From Aureisphaera sp963669405 (GTDB lineage: Bacteria > Bacteroidota > Bacteroidia > Flavobacteriales > Flavobacteriaceae): DNA of 64,000 nt. Both the position numbers and the translations under genes were made by a program. The notes under the pieces were generated by a model, which was given only the letters and a program-made list of their open reading frames with translations, had not been told where the DNA came from and did no database searches. The stretch covers positions 124,001 through 188,000 of the forward strand of contig CAXXHF010000002.1 of assembly GCA_963669405.2 (NCBI GenBank), written 5' to 3'. Shown here one piece after another: positions 1 to 7,108 of the stretch (position 1 is its first letter; each line of letters begins with the position of its first letter).

Positions 1-541
1 AAGAAGAGTTTGGTTGTTTATATAAATTGATAACTGCTTCGGTTAAAGACACATTACGATTCCGTTTTTTAATTGTTTCACGATAAAATGCAGTCATCAA
101 CACATCTTCTTCAAGATTATTTTTAGCCTTATCAGCAAAAACTGCTCGGACCAATTTTTCCGCACTGCTATAGGCAGTAAGGTTCACTTCAGAAAGTTGG
201 GTGACAATGGGTGATAACTTGATTTTGGCAAAGCCTTTACCCAATTGAGCTAATGTAAGTGACTGAGATTGATAACCCAAAGAAGAAATGAGAACTACAT
301 TTTCCTGAGCATCATTCGGTACTTTTAGTATAAATTCCCCTTCGGCATTGGTCACTGTGCCAATATTGGTTCCTTTGAGCCCAACATTGGCAAAAACAAG
401 AATTTCATTGGTATCATTATCGAATACCTTTCCATGAAATTCCTGAAATGTTTGTTGTGCCTGAAGCGGGATAGCTATACAGAAGAGTATCCAAATAAAG
501 AATCCCTTCCCTTTATCGATATATTTAATCATTGTGTGCAT
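1..541 (-). CDS. CarboxypepD_reg-like surface protein, N-terminal part (cut by window edge)
   Basis: The reading frame starts at 541 (or an in-frame ATG at 532) and runs off the left edge, so about 178 residues are visible. The N-terminus is a signal peptide ending near IPLQAQ. It is followed by a carboxypeptidase-regulatory-like beta-sandwich, roughly residues 33-115, with GKVFDNDTNEILVFANVGLKG and later ISSLGYQSQS. This module is common at the N-terminus of Bacteroidetes outer-membrane receptors and of DUF-type surface proteins. The following segment (AVFADKAKNNLEEDVLMTAF, then YRETIKKRN) is typical of CarboxypepD_reg-like proteins that are not SusC barrels. Export to the envelope is inferred. 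The rest of the protein lies outside the window, so a substrate cannot be named. Confidence 0.75.
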   Translation of the reverse strand, partial: MHTMIKYIDKGKGFFIWILFCIAIPLQAQQTFQEFHGKVFDNDTNEILVFANVGLKGTNIGTVTNAEGEFILKVPNDAQENVVLISSLGYQSQSLTLAQLGKGFAKIKLSPIVTQLSEVNLTAYSSAEKLVRAVFADKAKNNLEEDVLMTAFYRETIKKRNRNVSLTEAVINLYKQPNSS

Positions 542-841
542 AACATATTGTTTTATAATCGATCCCCATACAAAGATGTCAATTTTTCTCCCTAAGATAC
601 AAAATATCAATAAGCATAAAACGTAAAAACCATCCTTAAAATCTTAATTGATGGCTCTATAAACAGCTTTTCTTGGGTTGAGTAGAACAAGAAATAAAGA
701 CTTTAGAGCAAGTGTCACCATCATAAGATGGTAAAATCTGAAACTCTCATTTATACTTCGCAGCAATGCGTAATCTAAACTGCAATAGGCTTTTACATTT
801 TTTTTGCTATCTTTAGAAGACTAACAATCAATCCAATAATA
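542..841. other. Intergenic region between divergent genes
   Basis: About 300 bases with no supported gene. The end nearest the plus-strand gene at 842 contains TATCTTTA at 808-815, one base from the Bacteroidetes -7 consensus TANNTTTG. A clear -33 TTG at the right spacing is not evident. Nothing else was recognised. Confidence 0.4.
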
Positions 842-1279
842 ATGAACCCAGCCGAAAATTCCCCTTCCCCATTCCATTTTGAACTTTCCGCCAATGGAGA
901 ACAAACTACTTTTAAAGAAGTTTCTGGAATGGTTACCGAAGTTGTTTTACGTAACAGTTTAAAAGCGGGCGAAAATCCATTTCGTTACAGAATCCCTTCA
1001 CTTCCAAAAGGAAGTTTGGAGTTAAAAAATGGAACTGTACAACAAGGTTCAAAATTATTGCAATGGTGCGCTACATGTCAAAATCCTGAAGAACCTACCC
1101 CAAAAAGTAATGCCACCTTGCGACTCAAAGACTCACAAGGGAAGTCTTTGGTTGAATGGACATTGCATAGAGCGCATCCCATTAGCAATAAAGCATCCCA
1201 AAGTCAGGGTAAAAATCCCAATTCAAATATTGAAAGCTTAGAATTAGACTATTCTTTCTTCTCACTTTCTAAAAAGTAA
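842..1279 (+). CDS. Phage-tail-tube-like protein (T4 gp19 / contractile injection system type)
   Basis: A 145-residue protein without a signal peptide. The order of motifs fits the conserved phage tail region family that forms inner tubes of contractile injection systems: an N-terminal FHFELS strand, then FKEVSGMVTEVV, then GSLELKNGTVQQG and a C-terminal IESLELDYSFFSLSKK. The family usually starts with a similar 'F.EVSGL..E' motif and ends with 'ES.EL.Y'. No sheath, baseplate or spike gene is nearby, so it is an orphan in this window. A plus-strand terminator follows at 1362-1410. Assignment to the fold is likely. A role in a phage or injection system is only inferred from the family. Confidence 0.6.
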   Translation: MNPAENSPSPFHFELSANGEQTTFKEVSGMVTEVVLRNSLKAGENPFRYRIPSLPKGSLELKNGTVQQGSKLLQWCATCQNPEEPTPKSNATLRLKDSQGKSLVEWTLHRAHPISNKASQSQGKNPNSNIESLELDYSFFSLSKK

Positions 1280-1361
1280 GTATAAGGTAAAGAAATAGTG
1301 TTTCTGTCTAAAGCATGGCTCTCCTAATGTTATAAAATTACTTATCTTTACTGTATAGATA

Positions 1362-1410
1362 CTCCCCGCCATAAATCTCTCTTATTCTGAAAGATTGGGT
1401 GGGGCTTTTA
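1362..1410 (+). terminator. Predicted intrinsic terminator after the tail-tube-like gene
   Basis: CTCCCCGCC at 1362-1370 can pair imperfectly with GGGTGGGG at 1397-1404, with further AT pairs inside. A CTTTTATTT tail follows. It lies between the stop at 1279 and the next plus-strand gene at 1450, so that gene probably has its own promoter. Confidence 0.55.
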
Positions 1411-1449
1411 TTTGACCAATAATCTAAGAATTCTAAACAAAAATAGTTC

Positions 1450-2211
1450 ATGGCCGTTTTTATAAGTTATAGCCACGATGACAGGCAATGGTTTGAGCAA
1501 TTAAAGAAACCACTAATGTTTCTGGAAAATCATTATGAGATTGAGGTATGGGAAGATACTCGCTTCAGAACTGGGAAAGTTTGGAAAAAAGAAATAGAAA
1601 AAGCCATTGGTAAATGTTCTGTAGCCATACTATTGGTTAGTGAAAACTTTTTAGCTTCAGAATTTATTATTAAAAAAGAATTACCGGATATTTTGGACAA
1701 AGCCAGAAACAATGGCCTTGAAATTTTCACATTGATATGGGATCATTGTGTTTTCAATATTTCTCCTTTGGCAAAATATCAGACATTTAACGATCCAGAG
1801 TTTCCGTTAGAAAAAGAAGATCCCAAAGAGCGAAAGAAAATACTTTCGGATGCTGCCATTGAGATAAAAACCATTCTAGAAGAAAAAGAAAAAACTATCG
1901 AAATTCCAGATATCACATTTGGTTTTTCTCAAAACATCCTCATTATTTTAGCTTTCCTTTCCAAAGCTGAAGAGCCCATACAGATTACCACCATTGAAAA
2001 AACATTGCAATTGAAAAGGAAAACCATTTTCGATTCTTTGAATTTTTTAAATGAAAAAAAGTGGGTGGAAAAGGTTATCATTGAAGAACCTCACAAAACG
2101 AACCCAAATAAAAAAGGGAAATCTTCCGCTTATTGGAAGATTTCCCTTGAAGGCAGTGGCCTCATCAAATCTTTTTCTAATACTTTTTTGGCTGCCCTCA
2201 ACCCAAGTTAA
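1450..2211 (+). CDS. TIR domain protein with C-terminal winged-helix-like region
   Basis: A soluble 253-residue protein. Residues 1-140 form a TIR domain: MAVFISYSHDD at the first strand, then ILLVSENFLASEFIIKKEL, where Glu77 is in the position of the catalytic glutamate of NAD-cleaving bacterial TIR domains. After an acidic linker, residues 160-250 look like a winged helix: FLSKAEEPIQITTIEKTLQL, an FDSLNFLNEKKWV helix, and a basic wing with KTNPNKKGKSS. Many bacterial TIR proteins are NADase effectors or sensors in anti-phage defence. That role is possible here but unproven, and the winged helix suggests nucleic-acid or protein binding. Its 3' end overlaps the convergent gene at 2208-2516, and it contains that gene's terminator within its coding sequence. 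Confidence 0.75.
   Translation: MAVFISYSHDDRQWFEQLKKPLMFLENHYEIEVWEDTRFRTGKVWKKEIEKAIGKCSVAILLVSENFLASEFIIKKELPDILDKARNNGLEIFTLIWDHCVFNISPLAKYQTFNDPEFPLEKEDPKERKKILSDAAIEIKTILEEKEKTIEIPDITFGFSQNILIILAFLSKAEEPIQITTIEKTLQLKRKTIFDSLNFLNEKKWVEKVIIEEPHKTNPNKKGKSSAYWKISLEGSGLIKSFSNTFLAALNPS
2108..2148 (-). terminator. Strong intrinsic terminator for the minus-strand gene, embedded in the TIR coding sequence
   Basis: Perfect 14-bp arms, AAGGGAAATCTTCC at 2114-2127 and its complement at 2135-2148, enclose a 7-base loop. Read on the minus strand the hairpin is followed by TTTTTTATTT, so it terminates transcripts of the 102-residue minus gene whose stop is at 2208. On the plus strand no T-run follows it. 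It lies wholly inside the last part of the TIR gene. Confidence 0.8.
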
Positions 2212-2516
2212 AATGGAAAGGTTACTCCCTTTTTCGTCCGGAGCAGACGCTTACCTTCTATCCATTGATTTAAATCTGACTCTCTTTTCCCAGTACTCAT
2301 CGTATTACCTATTGGTAATCGTATCAGTGTAGGAACGTCACAGAAAATCAAATCCTCTTCCTGGGTCATGTCTTTTGGTTTCATAACGATCCAATCATCA
2401 TTCATGTGTGAGATGAACGTGTTGGTAAGAAATTCCAAAAAACGTTTTCTTCCAAAGAAGTCCTCTCTCAAGGTAGATAGGCTATAAAGCAGCTTTCTCA
2501 AAACGAATTTTTCCAT
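2208..2516 (-). CDS. Hypothetical protein, 102 residues
   Basis: No family was recognised. The protein is soluble and basic at its N-terminus (KFVLRKLLYSLSTLREDFFGRK) and has no signal peptide or obvious catalytic motif. Reasons to regard it as real are the full-length frame, an ATG at 2516, and a near-ideal intrinsic terminator 60 bases after its stop on the same strand. It converges on the TIR gene with a 4-base overlap of the 3' ends, so the two may be mutually exclusive or simply abutting. The function is unknown. Confidence 0.5.
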   Translation of the reverse strand: MEKFVLRKLLYSLSTLREDFFGRKRFLEFLTNTFISHMNDDWIVMKPKDMTQEEDLIFCDVPTLIRLPIGNTMSTGKRESDLNQWIEGKRLLRTKKGVTFPF

Positions 2517-2735
2517 TTTACGTTTATTTTGGGTTAAACAATATTTTATGGACTATTCTAGTCCATTTTCTTTTTTACAACAACCTTGCCAAAACACCAA
2601 TAAATTCACAAAAAATCACTGTTTTTTTTAAATTTTTATCAATTTATGGTTTTAGCATAATTAATATACTGTATGACCATCAAAAATTGATATTTTAAAA
2701 AGGATCTTCAAAAGACTGACTCTAGTTCAGCAAGA

Positions 2736-2772
2736 TTGCGAAAGTCAACAGAATATCTATAGACTACATTTG
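2736..2772 (+). promoter_or_regulatory. Candidate housekeeping promoter of the AraC/GyrI gene
   Basis: TACATTTG at 2765-2772 matches the Bacteroidetes -7 element TANNTTTG exactly. A TTG at 2736-2738 lies upstream, but the 26-base gap is longer than usual. The predicted start of transcription is about 30 bases before the ATG at 2807. Confidence 0.45.
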
Positions 2773-2806
2773 CCCTATTATTGTTACAAAACAATTCAAC
2801 TTTTTT

Positions 2807-3661
2807 ATGACATCAGCTTCAAAAGATCGCTACCTAGAAAGTCTTAGGATTGTCACCGAACACATCCACAATCATTTAGATGAAAAACTAAATTTGGAAG
2901 AACTGGCTCGTATTTCGCATTTGTCGCCTTTTCATTTTCATAGAATTATGAAAGCTATGCTAGGGGAGCCTTTGGGAAGTTACATCAATAGAATCCGCGT
3001 AGAAACTGCTGCCCGGTTATTGCGATATACGGATTTAGAAATTAAAGAAATAGCTTACCGCATAGGATACGATACGCCTTCATCCCTTAGTACCATTTTT
3101 AAACAATACTATGCCATAACCCCTTCTCAATACAGAAATCGAAAAAAATATTCCATCATGAAAAAAACATTTCAGACACCGACCGTGACGTTAAAAACCC
3201 CAAAGATTGTTGATGTTCCATCTAAAGAAGTAATTTTTATACGTATTGTAGGTCCGTATGGTAATCCCGAATATGCCAAGGTATGGGAACGATTGTGGGG
3301 ACATATTAAAGAGCAGAAATTATTCACCAAAGGCATTGAGAGTTTTGGAATTAGCCATGATGATCCCCACGTTACAGAGGCAGGAAAAATACGCTACGAT
3401 GCCTGTTTGGTGGTACATAAGCCTGCTCAAGCCAAAGGGGAGCTTGGCGTAAAGACCTTAGACGCTGGTAAATTTGCCATATTCCTCTACCAAGGGAGCT
3501 ATGCCAATTTGGGAGAAGCATACGATTATATTTTTGGAACCTGGTTGTTGAACAGTGAATACGAATTGCGAGATGCACCTCCTATGGAAAGGTATATAAG
3601 CAACCCCAACAAAACAGCTCCCGAAAAATTAAAGACAGAAATATACATCCCTGTAGTATAG
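2807..3661 (+). CDS. AraC-family regulator with GyrI-like effector-binding domain
   Basis: A 284-residue cytoplasmic regulator. Residues 8-110 hold the two helix-turn-helix motifs of AraC/XylS proteins (LNLEELARISHLSPFHFHRI and IKEIAYRIGYDTPSSLSTIFKQYY), followed by the usual ITPSQYR end. Residues 130-284 form a GyrI/Rob-type ligand-binding domain, with RIVGPYGNPEYAKVWERLWG and KFAIFLYQGSYANLGEAYDY. This architecture matches Rob/SoxS-like and GyrI fusion regulators that bind small hydrophobic or cationic compounds. It is flanked by its own promoter candidate and by unrelated genes, so its targets cannot be deduced from context. Confidence 0.9.
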   Translation: MTSASKDRYLESLRIVTEHIHNHLDEKLNLEELARISHLSPFHFHRIMKAMLGEPLGSYINRIRVETAARLLRYTDLEIKEIAYRIGYDTPSSLSTIFKQYYAITPSQYRNRKKYSIMKKTFQTPTVTLKTPKIVDVPSKEVIFIRIVGPYGNPEYAKVWERLWGHIKEQKLFTKGIESFGISHDDPHVTEAGKIRYDACLVVHKPAQAKGELGVKTLDAGKFAIFLYQGSYANLGEAYDYIFGTWLLNSEYELRDAPPMERYISNPNKTAPEKLKTEIYIPVV

Positions 3662-3830
3662 AAAACCTCCATACCATACATCTCCCACAATAAAAGATGC
3701 TTCGATATGGAGGTTGGGTTAGCTAGAATTAGAATTCAATTCAATGAGTACTCTAAACTAGAGGAACAAGGTTCCCTTCATTGGTGAACCCCATCTAACT
3801 TGGTTTCGTACTCCTCAATACAAACCCCAG

Positions 3831-5006
3831 TTAATTTTTTATAAACTTAAAAGATGCCTGTCTATTATTTATGGTTGCGGTAAGCATATATATACCAGTA
3901 GGTAAATGGGACAGAGACAGGGTGCCAGAGGTGTCATTCAATTCCTCTTTCACTAAGCTCTGACCCATTAAATTGTATATTTCTATAGTTTCTATGCTTA
4001 TACTTGCAGTTACATTCAATAACTCATTTGTGGGGTTCGGATATAATTTAAATCCAGCAAATTCTTCATCTTCTACTCCCAATGGGGGCTTAATAACTCC
4101 GGTCCATCCAAATTGTAGAGTACCTCCACCGGGCACTGAAGAACCTATACCTCCAACAAAAGTAGTTCCACCTGTCGTAGTGTTTACCGTTCGTAATTCA
4201 GATTGAAATGCATCATTATTGAATGCAGACATATACAAATTCCCGTTGGCCCGATCAAAGCCCAACCCTTGTCCAAAACTAGAATTGAAGCCAATAGGGC
4301 CTAACTCAGTAGCATTTCCATTGCTAAGGTTAATACGGTACATAGCATCAGTATCAATATCAAAAGCATACCCCATTCCACTAAGATCTATAGCCAACGC
4401 GATTCCTAAAGTAAGACCCGTAGATCCTTTTAAGTCAACTTCTAAACTGGAAGTATTAATGGTAGAAATACTAGTACTTCCATCACCATCTGTAGAAATT
4501 GCATACATGTGATTGTCCATAGGATTAAATTCCAATCCTGTAAAATTCTCCCCATTAGGTGCATTTGTAACTCCCAAAAAGGTATACACGCCAGTATCGG
4601 GATCTAAATCATACGTATTCCCTGCATCATCCACTACAAAAAAGTGACCGTTTACTGGGTTAAAACTTCCAGCACCATCAAAAGCAGTGGTTCCTGAATT
4701 CCCTAACATATTAAATATGGTAGGGTCTCCAGAATTGTAATGGCCAAAATATCCGTTTACATTTTCAGGAGCAAAAAGCTCCACGCCTCCTCCAAGTGAA
4801 GCTGTGTTCTGGGTTCCTCCATTTTTAGCATCAAAGTGCTGTCGTAATACCGTAATTTCTTCTTGTGTAAATACATCAGTAACAGCTCCCCGATGGTTTT
4901 GGTTCAGTCTGGTAAGCAGTTCGTCTAAATTGTTTTGAGCTTGTGCACTGGTAAAAGTGCAAATTGTACATATAAAAGTAATGCACAAAAGTGTAAAATT
5001 TTTCAT
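3831..5006 (-). CDS. Secreted T9SS type A sorting-domain protein, beta-propeller-like
   Basis: 391 residues with a signal peptide ending near TFTSAQAQN. The body (residues ~75-305) has repeating beta-strand segments rich in G, D, N and T, such as FDGAGSFNPVNGHFFVVDDA, GLEFNPMDNHMYAIS and GLGFDRANGNLYMSAF, which suggests a propeller of the DUF4394 kind. The last ~75 residues are a type IX secretion sorting domain: KLYPNPTNELLNVTA, then IEIYNLMGQSLVKEEL, LPTGIYMLTA and a basic end. The protein is therefore exported by T9SS and either released or anchored at the surface. TAGTTTTG at 5030-5037 (minus strand) fits a -7 element just upstream. Its ligand is unknown. Confidence 0.85.
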   Translation of the reverse strand: MKNFTLLCITFICTICTFTSAQAQNNLDELLTRLNQNHRGAVTDVFTQEEITVLRQHFDAKNGGTQNTASLGGGVELFAPENVNGYFGHYNSGDPTIFNMLGNSGTTAFDGAGSFNPVNGHFFVVDDAGNTYDLDPDTGVYTFLGVTNAPNGENFTGLEFNPMDNHMYAISTDGDGSTSISTINTSSLEVDLKGSTGLTLGIALAIDLSGMGYAFDIDTDAMYRINLSNGNATELGPIGFNSSFGQGLGFDRANGNLYMSAFNNDAFQSELRTVNTTTGGTTFVGGIGSSVPGGGTLQFGWTGVIKPPLGVEDEEFAGFKLYPNPTNELLNVTASISIETIEIYNLMGQSLVKEELNDTSGTLSLSHLPTGIYMLTATINNRQASFKFIKN

Positions 5007-5095
5007 CCTATTTTAGTTTAGAGTTCAACCAAAACTATTCAAAATCAGGACTTTAAAAAGAAGAAAGGGACGAGTGACACAAAATTGTTGACGAG

Positions 5096-6718
5096 TTACG
5101 CATCACTGTTAAGCCTAGGCCTGTAGGTACGTGAGACAGGAATCTCTATATCAGGAAAAAGAACTACACGAGAACTCGATACGGTTTTGATAAAGTTCTT
5201 GTTGATTACATAAGAACGATGCACTTGAACAAAATTAGGAGGAAGAAACTCCAGTACCGAAGAAAGCACATTACGATCTACAAATCGTTTTTCTTCTGTA
5301 TAAAATTCTACATAGTTTCTATCTGCTTTCATGTACTGAAGCGTGTCCAAATACACCCATTGTTTATTGTTCAGTTCTACATGTTTCTTTACAACGGTCT
5401 CTTCTATCCGTTCCTTCTCTTCCAAAACAGCAGCAGTTTTTTTTCTGGATCTTTTATACTTTCTGAATATAACAACCACAATCACAGTTAATAACAATAC
5501 GATTCCTATAAGGGCCAGAAGGTTTTTTCTAACCATTGTATTGGTCTCTGATAGATTTGAGTTTTCAGCTTCTAATGCTGCCAATTCGGTTTTGTATTTT
5601 AAGATGGCAGAAAAGGCTTGTTTCTGATGCATCGATATAATACGATTGACCTCTGCTGAATTTGAAAGATATTGAAGCTCCTTATTGGCATCCTTTCCTT
5701 TATAATATTTTGCAAGAGTAGCATAGGTAATATCCAGAAAATCTAAATATTTAGTTGTGTCAACCTCAGCTAGGTTCTGTTCTAGGCGTTGTGCATAGTG
5801 TTTAGAAGAATCTTCATTACGAATGGCCATGGAATAATCCAATAGATAATTATTCGCATTTAAGGCTACAAAAGCACGTTTGGTTTTGTAAGCCCTGGAT
5901 TTAAATGAAAGGGTGTACCTTCTGTACGCATCCAAGTCTTGTGTCTGCTTCGCAATTTCACAAAGGTGTTCGTATTTTGAAAAAGTAACTGGTAAGGGTT
6001 CACTATCTGATATAGAAAATAGAATTTCTTCGGCTTCCCCAAACGCTCCTTGTTTGATGTAGAATTTGGAGAGGTATAATTTTCCAAATGACAGAATTGA
6101 AAGCAAACCATACCTATCTGAATATTCAATAACGTATCTCCCTTTTGCTATAAGGTCATTGAGATCTTTAGGTTGTATGGGAGAAGGAAGTGAATTGTAC
6201 GCTATATCAAGCTCTGTAATCAATGCCCTTCCCACTAAGAGGCTATCATTACTGAGTCGTGCCGCTTTAATCTCTTTCTGATTGGATTCAAATGCTTTCC
6301 CCAATTCGCGCTTACTACGATAAGCATTTGCCAAGAACCCCAAACTCTTGGTCTGTATTACATAATTGTCTTCCAACGTTGCATCATTATAAATATGTTG
6401 ATACTGTGCAATAACAGAATCTACGGCCAACTTAGAGAAGCGAAACAGGTGTCGTGTTTCTTTTAGTCTAAATTCGAGATAATCATGCTCACTTTGCTGT
6501 AATCCTTGTGCAATAGCCCATGCAGTCCCTCTTTGAAAGGCTTCTGTAATTCCGGTAGTGTCATTTTGTTGGGATAATGCATCAATTTCTTTATTAAATA
6601 CTCTAAAACGGTCTTGTGACTGGGCAACTAAACTAAAGGAAAACACCATCACTATACCGCAAAGAAAAGTCTTCGTTATGGGGAAACAACGGTTTTTATA
6701 GTGGGTCAACAAATGCAT
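5096..6718 (-). CDS. TPR-containing membrane protein with C-terminal LytTR DNA-binding domain
   Basis: 540 residues. An N-terminal hydrophobic segment ends near VFSFSLVAQSQ. Helical TPR-like repeats fill the periplasmic part to about residue 370. A coiled stretch (KTELAALEAENSNLSE) and one transmembrane helix (NLLALIGIVLLLTVIVVVIF) follow, then a basic stop-transfer. The cytoplasmic end, from about residue 440, is a LytTR domain: VYLDTLQYMKADRNYVEF, then FVQVHRSYVINKNFI and PVSRTYRP. It is a one-component, membrane-tethered regulator that senses outside the inner membrane and binds DNA inside. Such proteins are common in Flavobacteriia. The neighbouring T9SS gene at 3831 is codirectional and could be a target, but this is inference. 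Confidence 0.85.
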   Translation of the reverse strand: MHLLTHYKNRCFPITKTFLCGIVMVFSFSLVAQSQDRFRVFNKEIDALSQQNDTTGITEAFQRGTAWAIAQGLQQSEHDYLEFRLKETRHLFRFSKLAVDSVIAQYQHIYNDATLEDNYVIQTKSLGFLANAYRSKRELGKAFESNQKEIKAARLSNDSLLVGRALITELDIAYNSLPSPIQPKDLNDLIAKGRYVIEYSDRYGLLSILSFGKLYLSKFYIKQGAFGEAEEILFSISDSEPLPVTFSKYEHLCEIAKQTQDLDAYRRYTLSFKSRAYKTKRAFVALNANNYLLDYSMAIRNEDSSKHYAQRLEQNLAEVDTTKYLDFLDITYATLAKYYKGKDANKELQYLSNSAEVNRIISMHQKQAFSAILKYKTELAALEAENSNLSETNTMVRKNLLALIGIVLLLTVIVVVIFRKYKRSRKKTAAVLEEKERIEETVVKKHVELNNKQWVYLDTLQYMKADRNYVEFYTEEKRFVDRNVLSSVLEFLPPNFVQVHRSYVINKNFIKTVSSSRVVLFPDIEIPVSRTYRPRLNSDA

Positions 6719-6861
6719 TTTTAAGCTACAGAATCTCTTCGCTTCTTAAAATTAGTGTTTATGTACCGATGTACAAAATGCAGGTTGTGTTTTCTGTTTC
6801 AGGTATTTTTAGTAACTATTTTAATCAGACCGAGACATATATTACAAAACAACATATTTAT

Positions 6862-7020
6862 ATGGAAAAAAGTCTTGGATTTTGGATCGCTATTGGAGTT
6901 GCCATTGGAGTTGGGTTGGGTACTGCACTTGACAATTACGGTTTAGGAATTGGAATGGGCATTGCCATTGGTGTCGCTATTGGTGTAGGGCAAAGCCAAT
7001 CTAAAAAGAAAGACGAATAA
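6862..7020 (+). CDS. Small glycine-zipper membrane protein, 52 residues
   Basis: The start at 6862 is preferred over a longer upstream frame because MEKSLGFWIAIGVAIGVG begins directly with a membrane helix. Two hydrophobic segments with GxxxG spacing (AIGVAIGVGLGTAL and GLGIGMGIAIGVAIGVG) are joined by LDNYG and end in KKKDE. The segments are near repeats of each other. The pattern resembles glycine-zipper membrane proteins, which can oligomerise or sit in the envelope. No function can be assigned. A strong bidirectional terminator follows directly, supporting an independent small transcript. Confidence 0.6.
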   Translation: MEKSLGFWIAIGVAIGVGLGTALDNYGLGIGMGIAIGVAIGVGQSQSKKKDE

Positions 7021-7042
7021 ATCCATTAAAAAAAAAGCAAAA

Positions 7043-7075
7043 AGAAACCCCGACCAAATGGCCGGGGTTTCTTTA
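7043..7075. terminator. Bidirectional intrinsic terminator between the small membrane gene and dnaK
   Basis: AGAAACCCCG at 7043-7052 pairs perfectly with CGGGGTTTCT at 7063-7072. An A-run precedes it and T-rich sequence follows, so it can stop transcription from both convergent genes. Confidence 0.85.
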
Positions 7076-7108
7076 TTTAACTATCTGACTGTGTCAAGTT
7101 GAATATAA

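Noticed and set aside
3664..3715. Inverted repeat AACCTCCATA/TATGGAGGTT after the AraC/GyrI gene
   Set aside because: The arms are perfect, but the loop is 32 bases and no T-run follows, so it was not called a terminator.
5219..5627. Plus-strand open frames of about 90 codons inside the TPR-LytTR gene
   Set aside because: They are antisense shadows of a well-supported minus-strand gene, with low-complexity products.
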